Below are positions 1 to 7,372 of a stretch of DNA of 7,372 nucleotides, one piece after another; the stretch's first letter is position 1, and every line of letters starts with the position of its first letter. The notes beneath the pieces were generated by a model. It did no database searches, was not told where the DNA came from, and saw only the letters and a list, made by a program, of their open reading frames with translations. The translations under genes and the position numbers were made by a program. The stretch is from an uncultured Bacilli bacterium (GTDB lineage: Bacteria; Bacillota_I; Bacilli_A; RF39; UBA660), in NCBI GenBank assembly GCA_949746915.1, contig CATKEA010000057.1, positions 1-7,372 on the forward strand, read 5' to 3'.

Positions 1-25
1 AAAAATAAGCTATTTGCTTATTTTT
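1..25 (-). terminator. Rho-independent terminator after smpB
   Basis: Read on the minus strand, a perfect 10-bp inverted repeat (AAAAATAAGC and GCTTATTTTT) encloses the 5-base loop AAATA and ends in a run of T. It begins directly after the smpB stop codon, so it should end the rnr/CapA/smpB transcript. The plus strand also ends in a T run, so it could work in both directions. The T tail may continue past the window edge. Confidence 0.85.
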
Positions 26-466
26 TTAATATCTATTTTTTAACGTTTTTTCTACTTGACGTTTAATATCACGTTCTTTAATTGTCTCCCTCTTATCATA
101 ATTTTTCTTACCTTTACAAAGACCTAAAAGAACTTTACATCTCCCATTTTTCAAATATAACTTCAATGGAATCAAAGTAAAACCTTCAAGTTTTATCTTA
201 TTATTAAGTTTAAATATTTCTTTCTTATGCAGCAACAGTTTCCTTGTACGTGTTTCTTTATGATTAAAAATATTGCCCTCCTTATAAGGACTAACAAACA
301 TATTTAGTAAAAAAACTTCATTGTTCTTTACAATACCATAGCTATCTCTAATATTACACTCACCATTTCTTATAGATTTTATTTCTGTACCAGTAAGTGC
401 AATACCACATTCAATTTCTTCAATAACAAAATAGTCATGCTTAGCTACACGATTAACTATTTCCAT
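26..466 (-). CDS. smpB: SsrA-binding protein SmpB
   Basis: SmpB binds tmRNA (SsrA), takes it to stalled ribosomes and is essential for trans-translation in the cytoplasm. The 146-residue product is slightly shorter than the usual 150-160 but has the whole family pattern. This includes NRxAxxDY at the N-terminus, GTEIKS (26-31), the DSY turn (42-44), the SPYxxGN segment (59-65), RTRKLLLHKKEI (73-84) and the basic C-terminal tail GKKNYDKRETIKERD (119-133), which becomes helical in the ribosome. The ATG is 4 bases past the CapA stop, and its ribosome-binding site GGTGAT, 3 bases upstream, contains that stop codon, so translation is probably coupled. It is the last gene of the rnr unit and ends at a hairpin terminator. 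Its partner gene ssrA is often next door in Firmicutes but is not visible here. The identification is secure. Confidence 0.97.
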   Translation of the reverse strand: MEIVNRVAKHDYFVIEEIECGIALTGTEIKSIRNGECNIRDSYGIVKNNEVFLLNMFVSPYKEGNIFNHKETRTRKLLLHKKEIFKLNNKIKLEGFTLIPLKLYLKNGRCKVLLGLCKGKKNYDKRETIKERDIKRQVEKTLKNRY

Positions 467-470
467 TTTA

Positions 471-1640
471 TCACCTTTTTTCTATTTTTATATTATCGCC
501 TACAACAATATTCATATATTTATCATAATAACTCTTATAATTAGGTAACAATGTATCATTTAACATACTATAAGGATAAATTCGAAAATTTTTACGTCTA
601 CCATTAATATAATCAGTATAAGTATAAACAAGTTCTGCTGTTGGATTTTCTAAAGTAATAACACTAACTCCATCTTTTGTTTTTTTATGAATATTAACAG
701 AAGCCATAAGACCTGTCAAACGTTCAATACCTCTTTGAGCTGAAATAAAATTTCCAAGTGAATATATAACAAGTGTATCACCAATATAATCTATTTTTCC
801 AACAACATGAGTATGATGTCCAATAACAATATCAACACCATTCTCAGCTAAAAATTCAGCTACTTCTCTTTGTCGTTGTGTAACATTCAAATTATATTCC
901 TCTCCAAAATGAACAGAAACCATTAAAACATCAACCTTATCACGAACAGCCTCTATATCACTCTTTATAACATCAAAATTAATACGATTAACCAAATAAT
1001 CATTACCATATGTAGATAAACCATTTGTATAATCAGTATATGCCAACATAGTATATGTAATATTATTCTTTTTCATAATTTTAAAGTTATTTCTTTCTTC
1101 ATAACTAGTAGCACTACCATTTACTAAAACACCCTTGCTATTCCAATAATCTCGAGAATTCTTTATAGCTCTCTCACCACGATCTAATGTATGATTATTA
1201 GCAAGTGATACTATATTAAAACCCATATCAATAAAAGCATCCCCAACCTCATAAGGGGAATTAAACTGTGGATAAGTAGAAAGACCTATTTCACTACCTC
1301 CCAAAATAGACTCCTGATTATAAAAAGCTAAATCATACTTACTTATAATAGGTTTAACATATTGAAACATTGGTTTAAAATCAAAACCATTCTCATTATG
1401 CGCATCCGCATAAACTGCCTCATGTATTAAACTATCTCCAATCATAACAAGCGATAAATAGTCATTTTGTTCCTTATTAACTAACTCTTTATCAATAATA
1501 TCATTATTACCAATAGAATCATCTGAATTACCAGTATATAAAATAAACATATAAGTACAAATTGTAGCAACAAACAAAAGTATCAGAACTAATATACATT
1601 CGAAAATTTGTTTATATGTTAGTCTTTGAACCACTTTCAT
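471..1640 (-). CDS. membrane-anchored CapA-family (PGA_cap) metallophosphatase-like protein
   Basis: This 389-residue protein belongs to the CapA / poly-gamma-glutamate synthesis family, which has a calcineurin-like metallophosphatase fold. A hydrophobic segment at about 12-35 with no lipobox suggests a type II membrane anchor, followed by a polar linker (about 37-60) and an extracellular domain. Visible motifs are MIGDSLIH (66-73), the NQE site (108-110), SLANNHTLDRG (145-155), SVHFGEEY (242-249), VIGHHTHVVG (272-281) and YSLGNFIS (293-300). These supply the Asp, Asn and His ligands expected of a metal site. No pgsB/capB or pgsC/capC partner is present, so polyglutamate synthesis is not supported; a role at the cell wall or surface is an inference. 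The start lies 29 bases inside the end of rnr with only a weak ribosome-binding site. An in-frame stop lies just upstream, and later starts would cut into the anchor, so this ATG is preferred. The gene ends TGA followed by in-frame TAA. Confidence 0.88.
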   Translation of the reverse strand: MKVVQRLTYKQIFECILVLILLFVATICTYMFILYTGNSDDSIGNNDIIDKELVNKEQNDYLSLVMIGDSLIHEAVYADAHNENGFDFKPMFQYVKPIISKYDLAFYNQESILGGSEIGLSTYPQFNSPYEVGDAFIDMGFNIVSLANNHTLDRGERAIKNSRDYWNSKGVLVNGSATSYEERNNFKIMKKNNITYTMLAYTDYTNGLSTYGNDYLVNRINFDVIKSDIEAVRDKVDVLMVSVHFGEEYNLNVTQRQREVAEFLAENGVDIVIGHHTHVVGKIDYIGDTLVIYSLGNFISAQRGIERLTGLMASVNIHKKTKDGVSVITLENPTAELVYTYTDYINGRRKNFRIYPYSMLNDTLLPNYKSYYDKYMNIVVGDNIKIEKR

Positions 1641-3759
1641 TACTATCTACATCCACTTCTACTTTACTTAAAATTTCAAAATCAATAGTTTGCTCTTCTT
1701 TTGATGCTGATTTAACCCTTACAACTACTCTATCACCAATAGTATACTTCTTTTTCTTTCTTTCACCAATAACAGACATTGTAACTTCATCATAATGATA
1801 AAAATCATCCATATCACTAAGACGACATAATCCTTCCACCAAATTATCAAGTTCAATAAATAATCCAAAATTAGTAACTGAAGAAATCATTCCTTCAAAT
1901 TTCTCACCAATATGATCCTCCATATATTCAGCCATTTTCATGTCTTCTACTTCTCTTTCACAATTAATAGAAGCCCTTTCACGAGCTGAAGAATTTTCCC
2001 CAATAAACACTAATTTCTCTTGCCAATGTCTAATTGTTTCACTAGACATATCTCCATTAAATAAATATGTTCTAAGCAACCTATGAACCGTAGTATCAGG
2101 ATATCTTCTAATAGGTGACGTAAAATGTGTATAGCATTTACTAGCAAGTCCATAATGGCCTAAATTTTCTGGTCTATAAACAGCTTTCTGCATATTTCTT
2201 AAAAGTAAACTAGACAAAATTTTAAACTCTTTTTTATCCTTCAAAAAATCAAGTAATTTCTGAATTGACTTAGGATTAGTATCCTTCATATTACCATGAT
2301 AAACATATCCTAAAGAACTAATAAATGACAGGAATTCATGAATTTTTTCTTCTTTTGGATACTCATGAACACGATAAATAAATGGTAGTTCCATAAAGAA
2401 AATATGACTAGCAACACATTCATTAGCAATTATCATAAAATCCTCTATTAAATTTTCTCCAATTCCTCTATTTCTAAGGACTATATCAGTAGGATGACAA
2501 TTATCATCAACTAATATCTTTGCCTCATCAACATCAAAATCCAAATAACCTCTATTAAGCTTTGCCTTACGCAAAATCTTAGCTAAATCTTCCATCAAAT
2601 AAAGCTTATCAGCATATTCTTCATAACCAACTGGAACAACATTATCTTCTAAAACACTGTTAACTTTTTTATATGTCATCTGAATTCTAGACTTTATAAC
2701 ACTTTCAAAAATCTCATAATCTTTTATATTTCCATTGCTATCTATTTCCATAACGCAAGAAATAGCAAGTCTTTCTACATTAGGATTCAATGAACAAATA
2801 CCATTTGAAAGTTGATGTGGAAGCATAGGAATAACACGATCAACTAAATAAACACTAGTTCCACGATTCATAGCATCATTATCTAAAGCTGTTCCTTCCT
2901 TAACATAATAACTAACATCAGCAATATGAACACCTAATTTATAATTACCATTAGCTATCTTTTCAATACTAATCGCATCATCTATGTCCTTAGTATCATC
3001 GCCATCTATAGTAAAAATACACTCATTAGTTAAATCTCTTCTACCATTTTTATCATCAGCACTTACTTCATCTTTAATATCTTCAAGTTCTTTAATTACT
3101 TCATCTGGAAAAGTATCTTCTATATCATATTTATAAACAATAGACAATATATCAACACCAGGATCATTTTTATGACCTAATATCTTAACAATTTCTCCAC
3201 GATAACTATTTTCTTTAGATTGAGAAAGAATATTAACAAGTACTTTGTGACCATCAACAGCACCTTTAGCTTGTCCTTTTGGAATAATAACCTTAAAATG
3301 AAGCTTACTATCATCTGGTGTAACAACACCAATTTTCTTTTTAAAACTAATCTCTCCAACAACAGATTGTAGTTCTCTCTTTACAATTTTTAATACTCTA
3401 CCTTCAATTCTACCATCTTTTTTCCTATGAAGCTCTTCTACTAAAACATGATCATTATGAATTGCACCATTCATATTTTCTTCAGAAATATAAATATCTT
3501 CTTCCTGATTTTCTATTTCAACAAAACCATATCCTCTTTTATTTGAACGTAAAATTCCCTTCTTCAAAGGACCTTTATCCATTAACATATAACAATCTTT
3601 ATTAGAATGATAAATAGTATAATCACTACACAAACTTCTAATAATATTAGTAAGTTCTAAATACTCCTCTGACGTTTTTAAACCAAGAATATGATCAAGC
3701 TCCTCTAGTGAAAGTGCCTTACCTGCTTCCTCTAATATTTTTAATATTCTATCTTTCAT
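1612..3759 (-). CDS. rnr: ribonuclease R (RNase II/RNB family 3'-5' exoribonuclease)
   Basis: RNase R is a processive, hydrolytic 3'-5' exoribonuclease that degrades structured RNA, helps in rRNA and mRNA quality control and works with the tmRNA/SmpB system. The 715 residues show the full architecture. There is a winged-helix-like N-terminus (about 1-60), cold-shock domains near 65-125 (with RGYGFVEIE) and 134-195, the RNB catalytic domain (about 240-565) and an S1 domain (about 618-698). The catalytic motif IDGDDTKDIDDA places Asp252, Asp258, Asp260 and Asp261 at the positions of the RNase II magnesium ligands. GVHIADVSYYV (276-286) and HFTSPIRRYPD (545-555) are further signatures. The C-terminus is short and lacks the long lysine-rich tail of some homologs. 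The ATG has a strong AAGGAG site 7 bases upstream and its own promoter. It is the first gene of a unit with the CapA-family gene and smpB. Confidence 0.97.
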   Translation of the reverse strand: MKDRILKILEEAGKALSLEELDHILGLKTSEEYLELTNIIRSLCSDYTIYHSNKDCYMLMDKGPLKKGILRSNKRGYGFVEIENQEEDIYISEENMNGAIHNDHVLVEELHRKKDGRIEGRVLKIVKRELQSVVGEISFKKKIGVVTPDDSKLHFKVIIPKGQAKGAVDGHKVLVNILSQSKENSYRGEIVKILGHKNDPGVDILSIVYKYDIEDTFPDEVIKELEDIKDEVSADDKNGRRDLTNECIFTIDGDDTKDIDDAISIEKIANGNYKLGVHIADVSYYVKEGTALDNDAMNRGTSVYLVDRVIPMLPHQLSNGICSLNPNVERLAISCVMEIDSNGNIKDYEIFESVIKSRIQMTYKKVNSVLEDNVVPVGYEEYADKLYLMEDLAKILRKAKLNRGYLDFDVDEAKILVDDNCHPTDIVLRNRGIGENLIEDFMIIANECVASHIFFMELPFIYRVHEYPKEEKIHEFLSFISSLGYVYHGNMKDTNPKSIQKLLDFLKDKKEFKILSSLLLRNMQKAVYRPENLGHYGLASKCYTHFTSPIRRYPDTTVHRLLRTYLFNGDMSSETIRHWQEKLVFIGENSSARERASINCEREVEDMKMAEYMEDHIGEKFEGMISSVTNFGLFIELDNLVEGLCRLSDMDDFYHYDEVTMSVIGERKKKKYTIGDRVVVRVKSASKEEQTIDFEILSKVEVDVDSNESGSKTNI

Positions 3760-3780
3760 AATGACTCTCCTTTATGCTAC

Positions 3781-3797
3781 TACTTATATTATAAGTA
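3781..3797. repeat. perfect palindrome overlapping the rnr -10 box
   Basis: TACTTATA, a single T, then TATAAGTA form a perfect inverted repeat with 8-base arms. It covers the rnr -10 hexamer (3788-3793) and extends to about the expected transcription start. A dimeric repressor could bind here. AT-rich sequence makes short palindromes common, so an operator role is only a possibility. Confidence 0.4.
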
Positions 3798-3816
3798 AAA
3801 ATACCTAAAATCACAA
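3788..3816 (-). promoter_or_regulatory. sigma-A-type promoter of rnr
   Basis: On the minus strand TTGTGA (3816-3811) is followed after 17 bases by a consensus TATAAT (3793-3788). The start would fall near 3781, giving a leader of about 20 bases before the rnr ATG. It begins just past the secG terminator T run, so the rnr unit is probably transcribed independently of secG. Confidence 0.7.
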
Positions 3817-3817
3817 C

Positions 3818-3839
3818 AAAAAAAGAGCTTATTGCCCTT
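3818..3839 (-). terminator. Rho-independent terminator after secG
   Basis: On the minus strand AAGGGC, loop AATAA, GCTCTT form a 6-bp stem containing one G-U pair, running into seven consecutive T. It lies 3 bases past the secG stop. The stem is short, so some read-through into rnr is possible. Confidence 0.7.
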
Positions 3840-3842
3840 ATT

Positions 3843-4058
3843 TTACATTAAATCCATTATTAAACTTACTATAAAGAAAATCAAACCTAAAGCCATTGTT
3901 ACTCTGCTTATTACTAATTCAGCACCACGTTCCTTACGTTGACTAAACAAATCAGAATTTCCACCTGAAATAATCTGTGCAGCTCCCTCGGCTTTATTAC
4001 TTTGTAAAAGGACAATTACGATTAAAAGAATTGATACTATAAATAAAAAAGTTTCCAT
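3843..4058 (-). CDS. secG: preprotein translocase subunit SecG
   Basis: SecG is the small non-essential subunit of the SecYEG membrane channel and stimulates SecA-driven protein export. The 71-residue product has the usual length and form. A first membrane helix (about 2-18) leads to the signature LLQSNKAEGAAQIISGG (17-33), then a polar loop with DLFSQRKERGAE (36-47), then a second membrane helix (about 52-70). A strong GGAGGG ribosome-binding site lies 6 bases before the ATG. Position between eno and rnr is the common Firmicutes arrangement, apart from the extra gene placed between eno and secG here. It has its own promoter and a downstream hairpin, so it is probably monocistronic. Confidence 0.95.
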   Translation of the reverse strand: METFLFIVSILLIVIVLLQSNKAEGAAQIISGGNSDLFSQRKERGAELVISRVTMALGLIFFIVSLIMDLM

Positions 4059-4085
4059 TTTTATCCCTCCGTTCGTCTACTAACT

Positions 4086-4114
4086 AATTTAACATATTTC
4101 ATAAAAAAAATCAA
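4086..4114 (-). promoter_or_regulatory. probable secG promoter with extended -10
   Basis: On the minus strand TTGATT (4114-4109), a 17-base spacer and TAAATT (4091-4086) preceded by TG one base away make a plausible sigma-A promoter. It implies a leader of about 20 bases. I see no convincing terminator between the preceding gene and secG, so read-through from upstream may add to secG expression. Confidence 0.5.
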
Positions 4115-4146
4115 ATAAAATTAAGCATTTTCACCAAATTTAAAAA

Positions 4147-4647
4147 TTACTTCAACATGTCATTATAACAACTATCATATTTACCAAAACCAATATAAGT
4201 AGTTTCATCATTAAAAGATGAACATTCTATTTTATCATAACAATTATCTGGAATAGAGGTTAATTTTTCAAAAAAAATCTGTGCAATTTCTAATCCACTA
4301 TTTAAAGTAATACTATTAGAAGAAACATTTAATACTCTAAGATAAATATATGTTTTATGACCAGGTTGATATCGTGGACCAGATACCAATAATCCCAATC
4401 TAATTAATGAATTTTTTTCACCAATTATTCCCAATAAATTATCCAGTACATGAATTCTTTCCTTTGTTTTTACTATAATATACTCATTAGGTTTTAAAAC
4501 ATATCTATCATAACTATCTGTCTCAGATGACTTGAAAAATATATCAGCTTTTACATCGTAAGAAACTGCTCCAACACAATCTTCATCATAACCCTCAATA
4601 ATTAACTTATCACCTAAAGATTTTATATCTTTATCAACTAAAATCAT
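4147..4647 (-). CDS. dCTP deaminase/dUTPase-fold protein lacking the usual catalytic residues
   Basis: This 166-residue protein has the dCTP deaminase-type dUTPase fold. MILVDKDIK resembles the Dcd N-terminus. SYDVKAD (29-35), PNEYIIVKTKERI (53-65), SLIRLGLLV (80-88), PGHKTYIYLRVLN (95-107) and SGLEIAQIFFEKL (117-129) follow the family motifs in order. Active enzymes make dUMP or dUTP from pyrimidine dNTPs. Here the catalytic Glu of dCTP deaminases (Glu138 in E. coli Dcd) aligns with Arg104, the catalytic Asp of trimeric dUTPases aligns with Gln94, and GRSS becomes EKNS (77-80). Arg83, matching Dcd Arg115, is kept. A C-terminal IGFGKYDS (152-159) recalls dUTPase motif V. It may be a non-catalytic nucleotide-binding or regulatory relative; no function is claimed. 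I chose the ATG at 4647 over a GTG three codons upstream, which lies inside the ribosome-binding site. It has its own promoter and appears monocistronic. Confidence 0.8.
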   Translation of the reverse strand: MILVDKDIKSLGDKLIIEGYDEDCVGAVSYDVKADIFFKSSETDSYDRYVLKPNEYIIVKTKERIHVLDNLLGIIGEKNSLIRLGLLVSGPRYQPGHKTYIYLRVLNVSSNSITLNSGLEIAQIFFEKLTSIPDNCYDKIECSSFNDETTYIGFGKYDSCYNDMLK

Positions 4648-4651
4648 TACT

Positions 4652-4658
4652 ATCACCT
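4652..4658 (-). promoter_or_regulatory. ribosome-binding site fixing the start of the dCTP deaminase-like gene
   Basis: AGGTGAT on the minus strand lies 4 bases before the ATG at 4647. The alternative GTG start (4656-4654) is part of this element and would leave no ribosome-binding site of its own. Protein alignment also begins at the ATG (MILVDKDIK). Confidence 0.7.
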
Positions 4659-4664
4659 ATAATA

Positions 4665-4673
4665 ATTATAACA
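4665..4673 (-). promoter_or_regulatory. extended -10 promoter of the dCTP deaminase-like gene
   Basis: TG-T-TATAAT on the minus strand is a perfect extended -10. There is no good -35; the expected position (4693-4688) falls in the eno terminator stem. A start 7 bases downstream, at about 4658, gives a leader of only about 11 bases that begins with the Shine-Dalgarno sequence. Confidence 0.6.
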
Positions 4674-4681
4674 CATGCAAC

Positions 4682-7289
<2,608 letters not shown>

Positions 7290-7292
7290 CAT

Positions 7293-7300
7293 ATCACCCC
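7293..7300 (-). promoter_or_regulatory. ribosome-binding site of murD
   Basis: GGGGTGAT on the minus strand touches the first ATG (7292-7290) with no spacing but lies 3 bases from the second (7289-7287). This favours the second ATG. The same GGTGAT core sits 3 and 4 bases before smpB and the dCTP deaminase-like gene. Confidence 0.6.
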
Positions 7301-7308
7301 GTTACCTA

Positions 7309-7337
7309 ATTATACTATTTTTCATAATATTTGAGAA
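7309..7337 (-). promoter_or_regulatory. probable promoter of the murD-eno operon
   Basis: On the minus strand TTCTCA (7337-7332), a 17-base spacer and a consensus TATAAT (7314-7309). The start would be near 7302, leaving a leader of about 13 bases that begins just before the ribosome-binding site. A second TATAAT at 7348-7343 has no recognisable -35 inside the window. Confidence 0.6.
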
Positions 7338-7372
7338 TAAAAATTATAATAATTCTAAAGATTTTTATCATT

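Noticed and set aside
471..473. TGA at the end of the CapA-family gene read as tryptophan (Mycoplasma code)
   Set aside because: An in-frame TAA follows at once, so the product would gain one residue only, and conserved Trp positions elsewhere use TGG with no in-frame TGA.
471..1640. Part of a poly-gamma-glutamate capsule operon
   Set aside because: No CapB/PgsB ligase or CapC/PgsC membrane protein is present, and the neighbours are RNA-metabolism genes; only the family name points to polyglutamate.
3177..3362. 61-codon open frame on the minus strand inside rnr
   Set aside because: It lies entirely within rnr in another frame, resembles no known family and is leucine/isoleucine-rich in the way AT-rich shadow frames are.
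4081..4146. Terminator for the dCTP deaminase-like gene
   Set aside because: There are T runs but only weak AT-rich pairings and no GC-containing stem, so I could not support one.
4147..4647. Nucleotide-depleting phage-defence dCTP deaminase
   Set aside because: Known defence deaminases need an active site, which is missing here, and the surroundings are housekeeping genes with no defence or mobile elements.
4645..4656. GTG start giving the dCTP deaminase-like protein three extra residues
   Set aside because: The GTG is inside the AGGTGAT ribosome-binding site of the ATG at 4647, and the family alignment starts at that ATG.

Overview
The window is a compact, very AT-rich stretch of bacterial chromosome with seven protein genes, all on the minus strand, so transcription runs from high to low coordinates. 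The order in that direction is murD, eno, a divergent dCTP deaminase/dUTPase-fold gene, secG, rnr, a CapA-family gene and smpB. The eno/secG/rnr/smpB neighbourhood is typical of Firmicutes. Together with the AT richness, AAGGAG or GGTGAT ribosome-binding sites and Firmicutes-like protein sequences, it suggests an uncultured Bacilli or Mycoplasmatota-like lineage; a low-GC clostridium is not excluded. The code looks standard: the four tryptophans in the window, including the conserved ones in enolase and MurD, are all TGG, and no gene is interrupted by TGA.

Layout. (1) About 7337-4682: a promoter with a very short leader drives murD and eno, whose stop and start codons share one base. A strong hairpin terminator is built into the last codons and stop of eno. 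(2) About 4673-4147: an extended -10 promoter overlapping the end of that terminator drives the dCTP deaminase/dUTPase-like gene alone. (3) About 4114-3818: secG has its own promoter, a strong Shine-Dalgarno sequence and a small hairpin terminator. (4) About 3816-1: a good promoter whose -10 lies inside a perfect palindrome drives rnr, the CapA-family gene and smpB. The CapA gene overlaps the end of rnr by 29 bases, and the smpB ribosome-binding site overlaps the CapA stop. The unit ends in a perfect hairpin touching the smpB stop and reaching the window edge. No stretch of 300 bases lacks a gene; the longest intergenic gap is under 100 bases.

Roles. RNase R and SmpB act together in tmRNA ribosome rescue and RNA quality control. 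SecG is the accessory subunit of the SecYEG translocon. Enolase is glycolytic, MurD makes peptidoglycan precursor, and the CapA-family protein looks like a membrane-anchored surface metallophosphatase-like protein. Most of the window is ordinary housekeeping. The item most worth a second look is the small dCTP deaminase/dUTPase-fold protein, which lacks the catalytic residue of both enzyme types. Lesser oddities are a charge-reversing change in a MurD signature motif, a short enolase C-terminus that doubles as a terminator, the CapA gene wedged between rnr and smpB, and very low tryptophan use.
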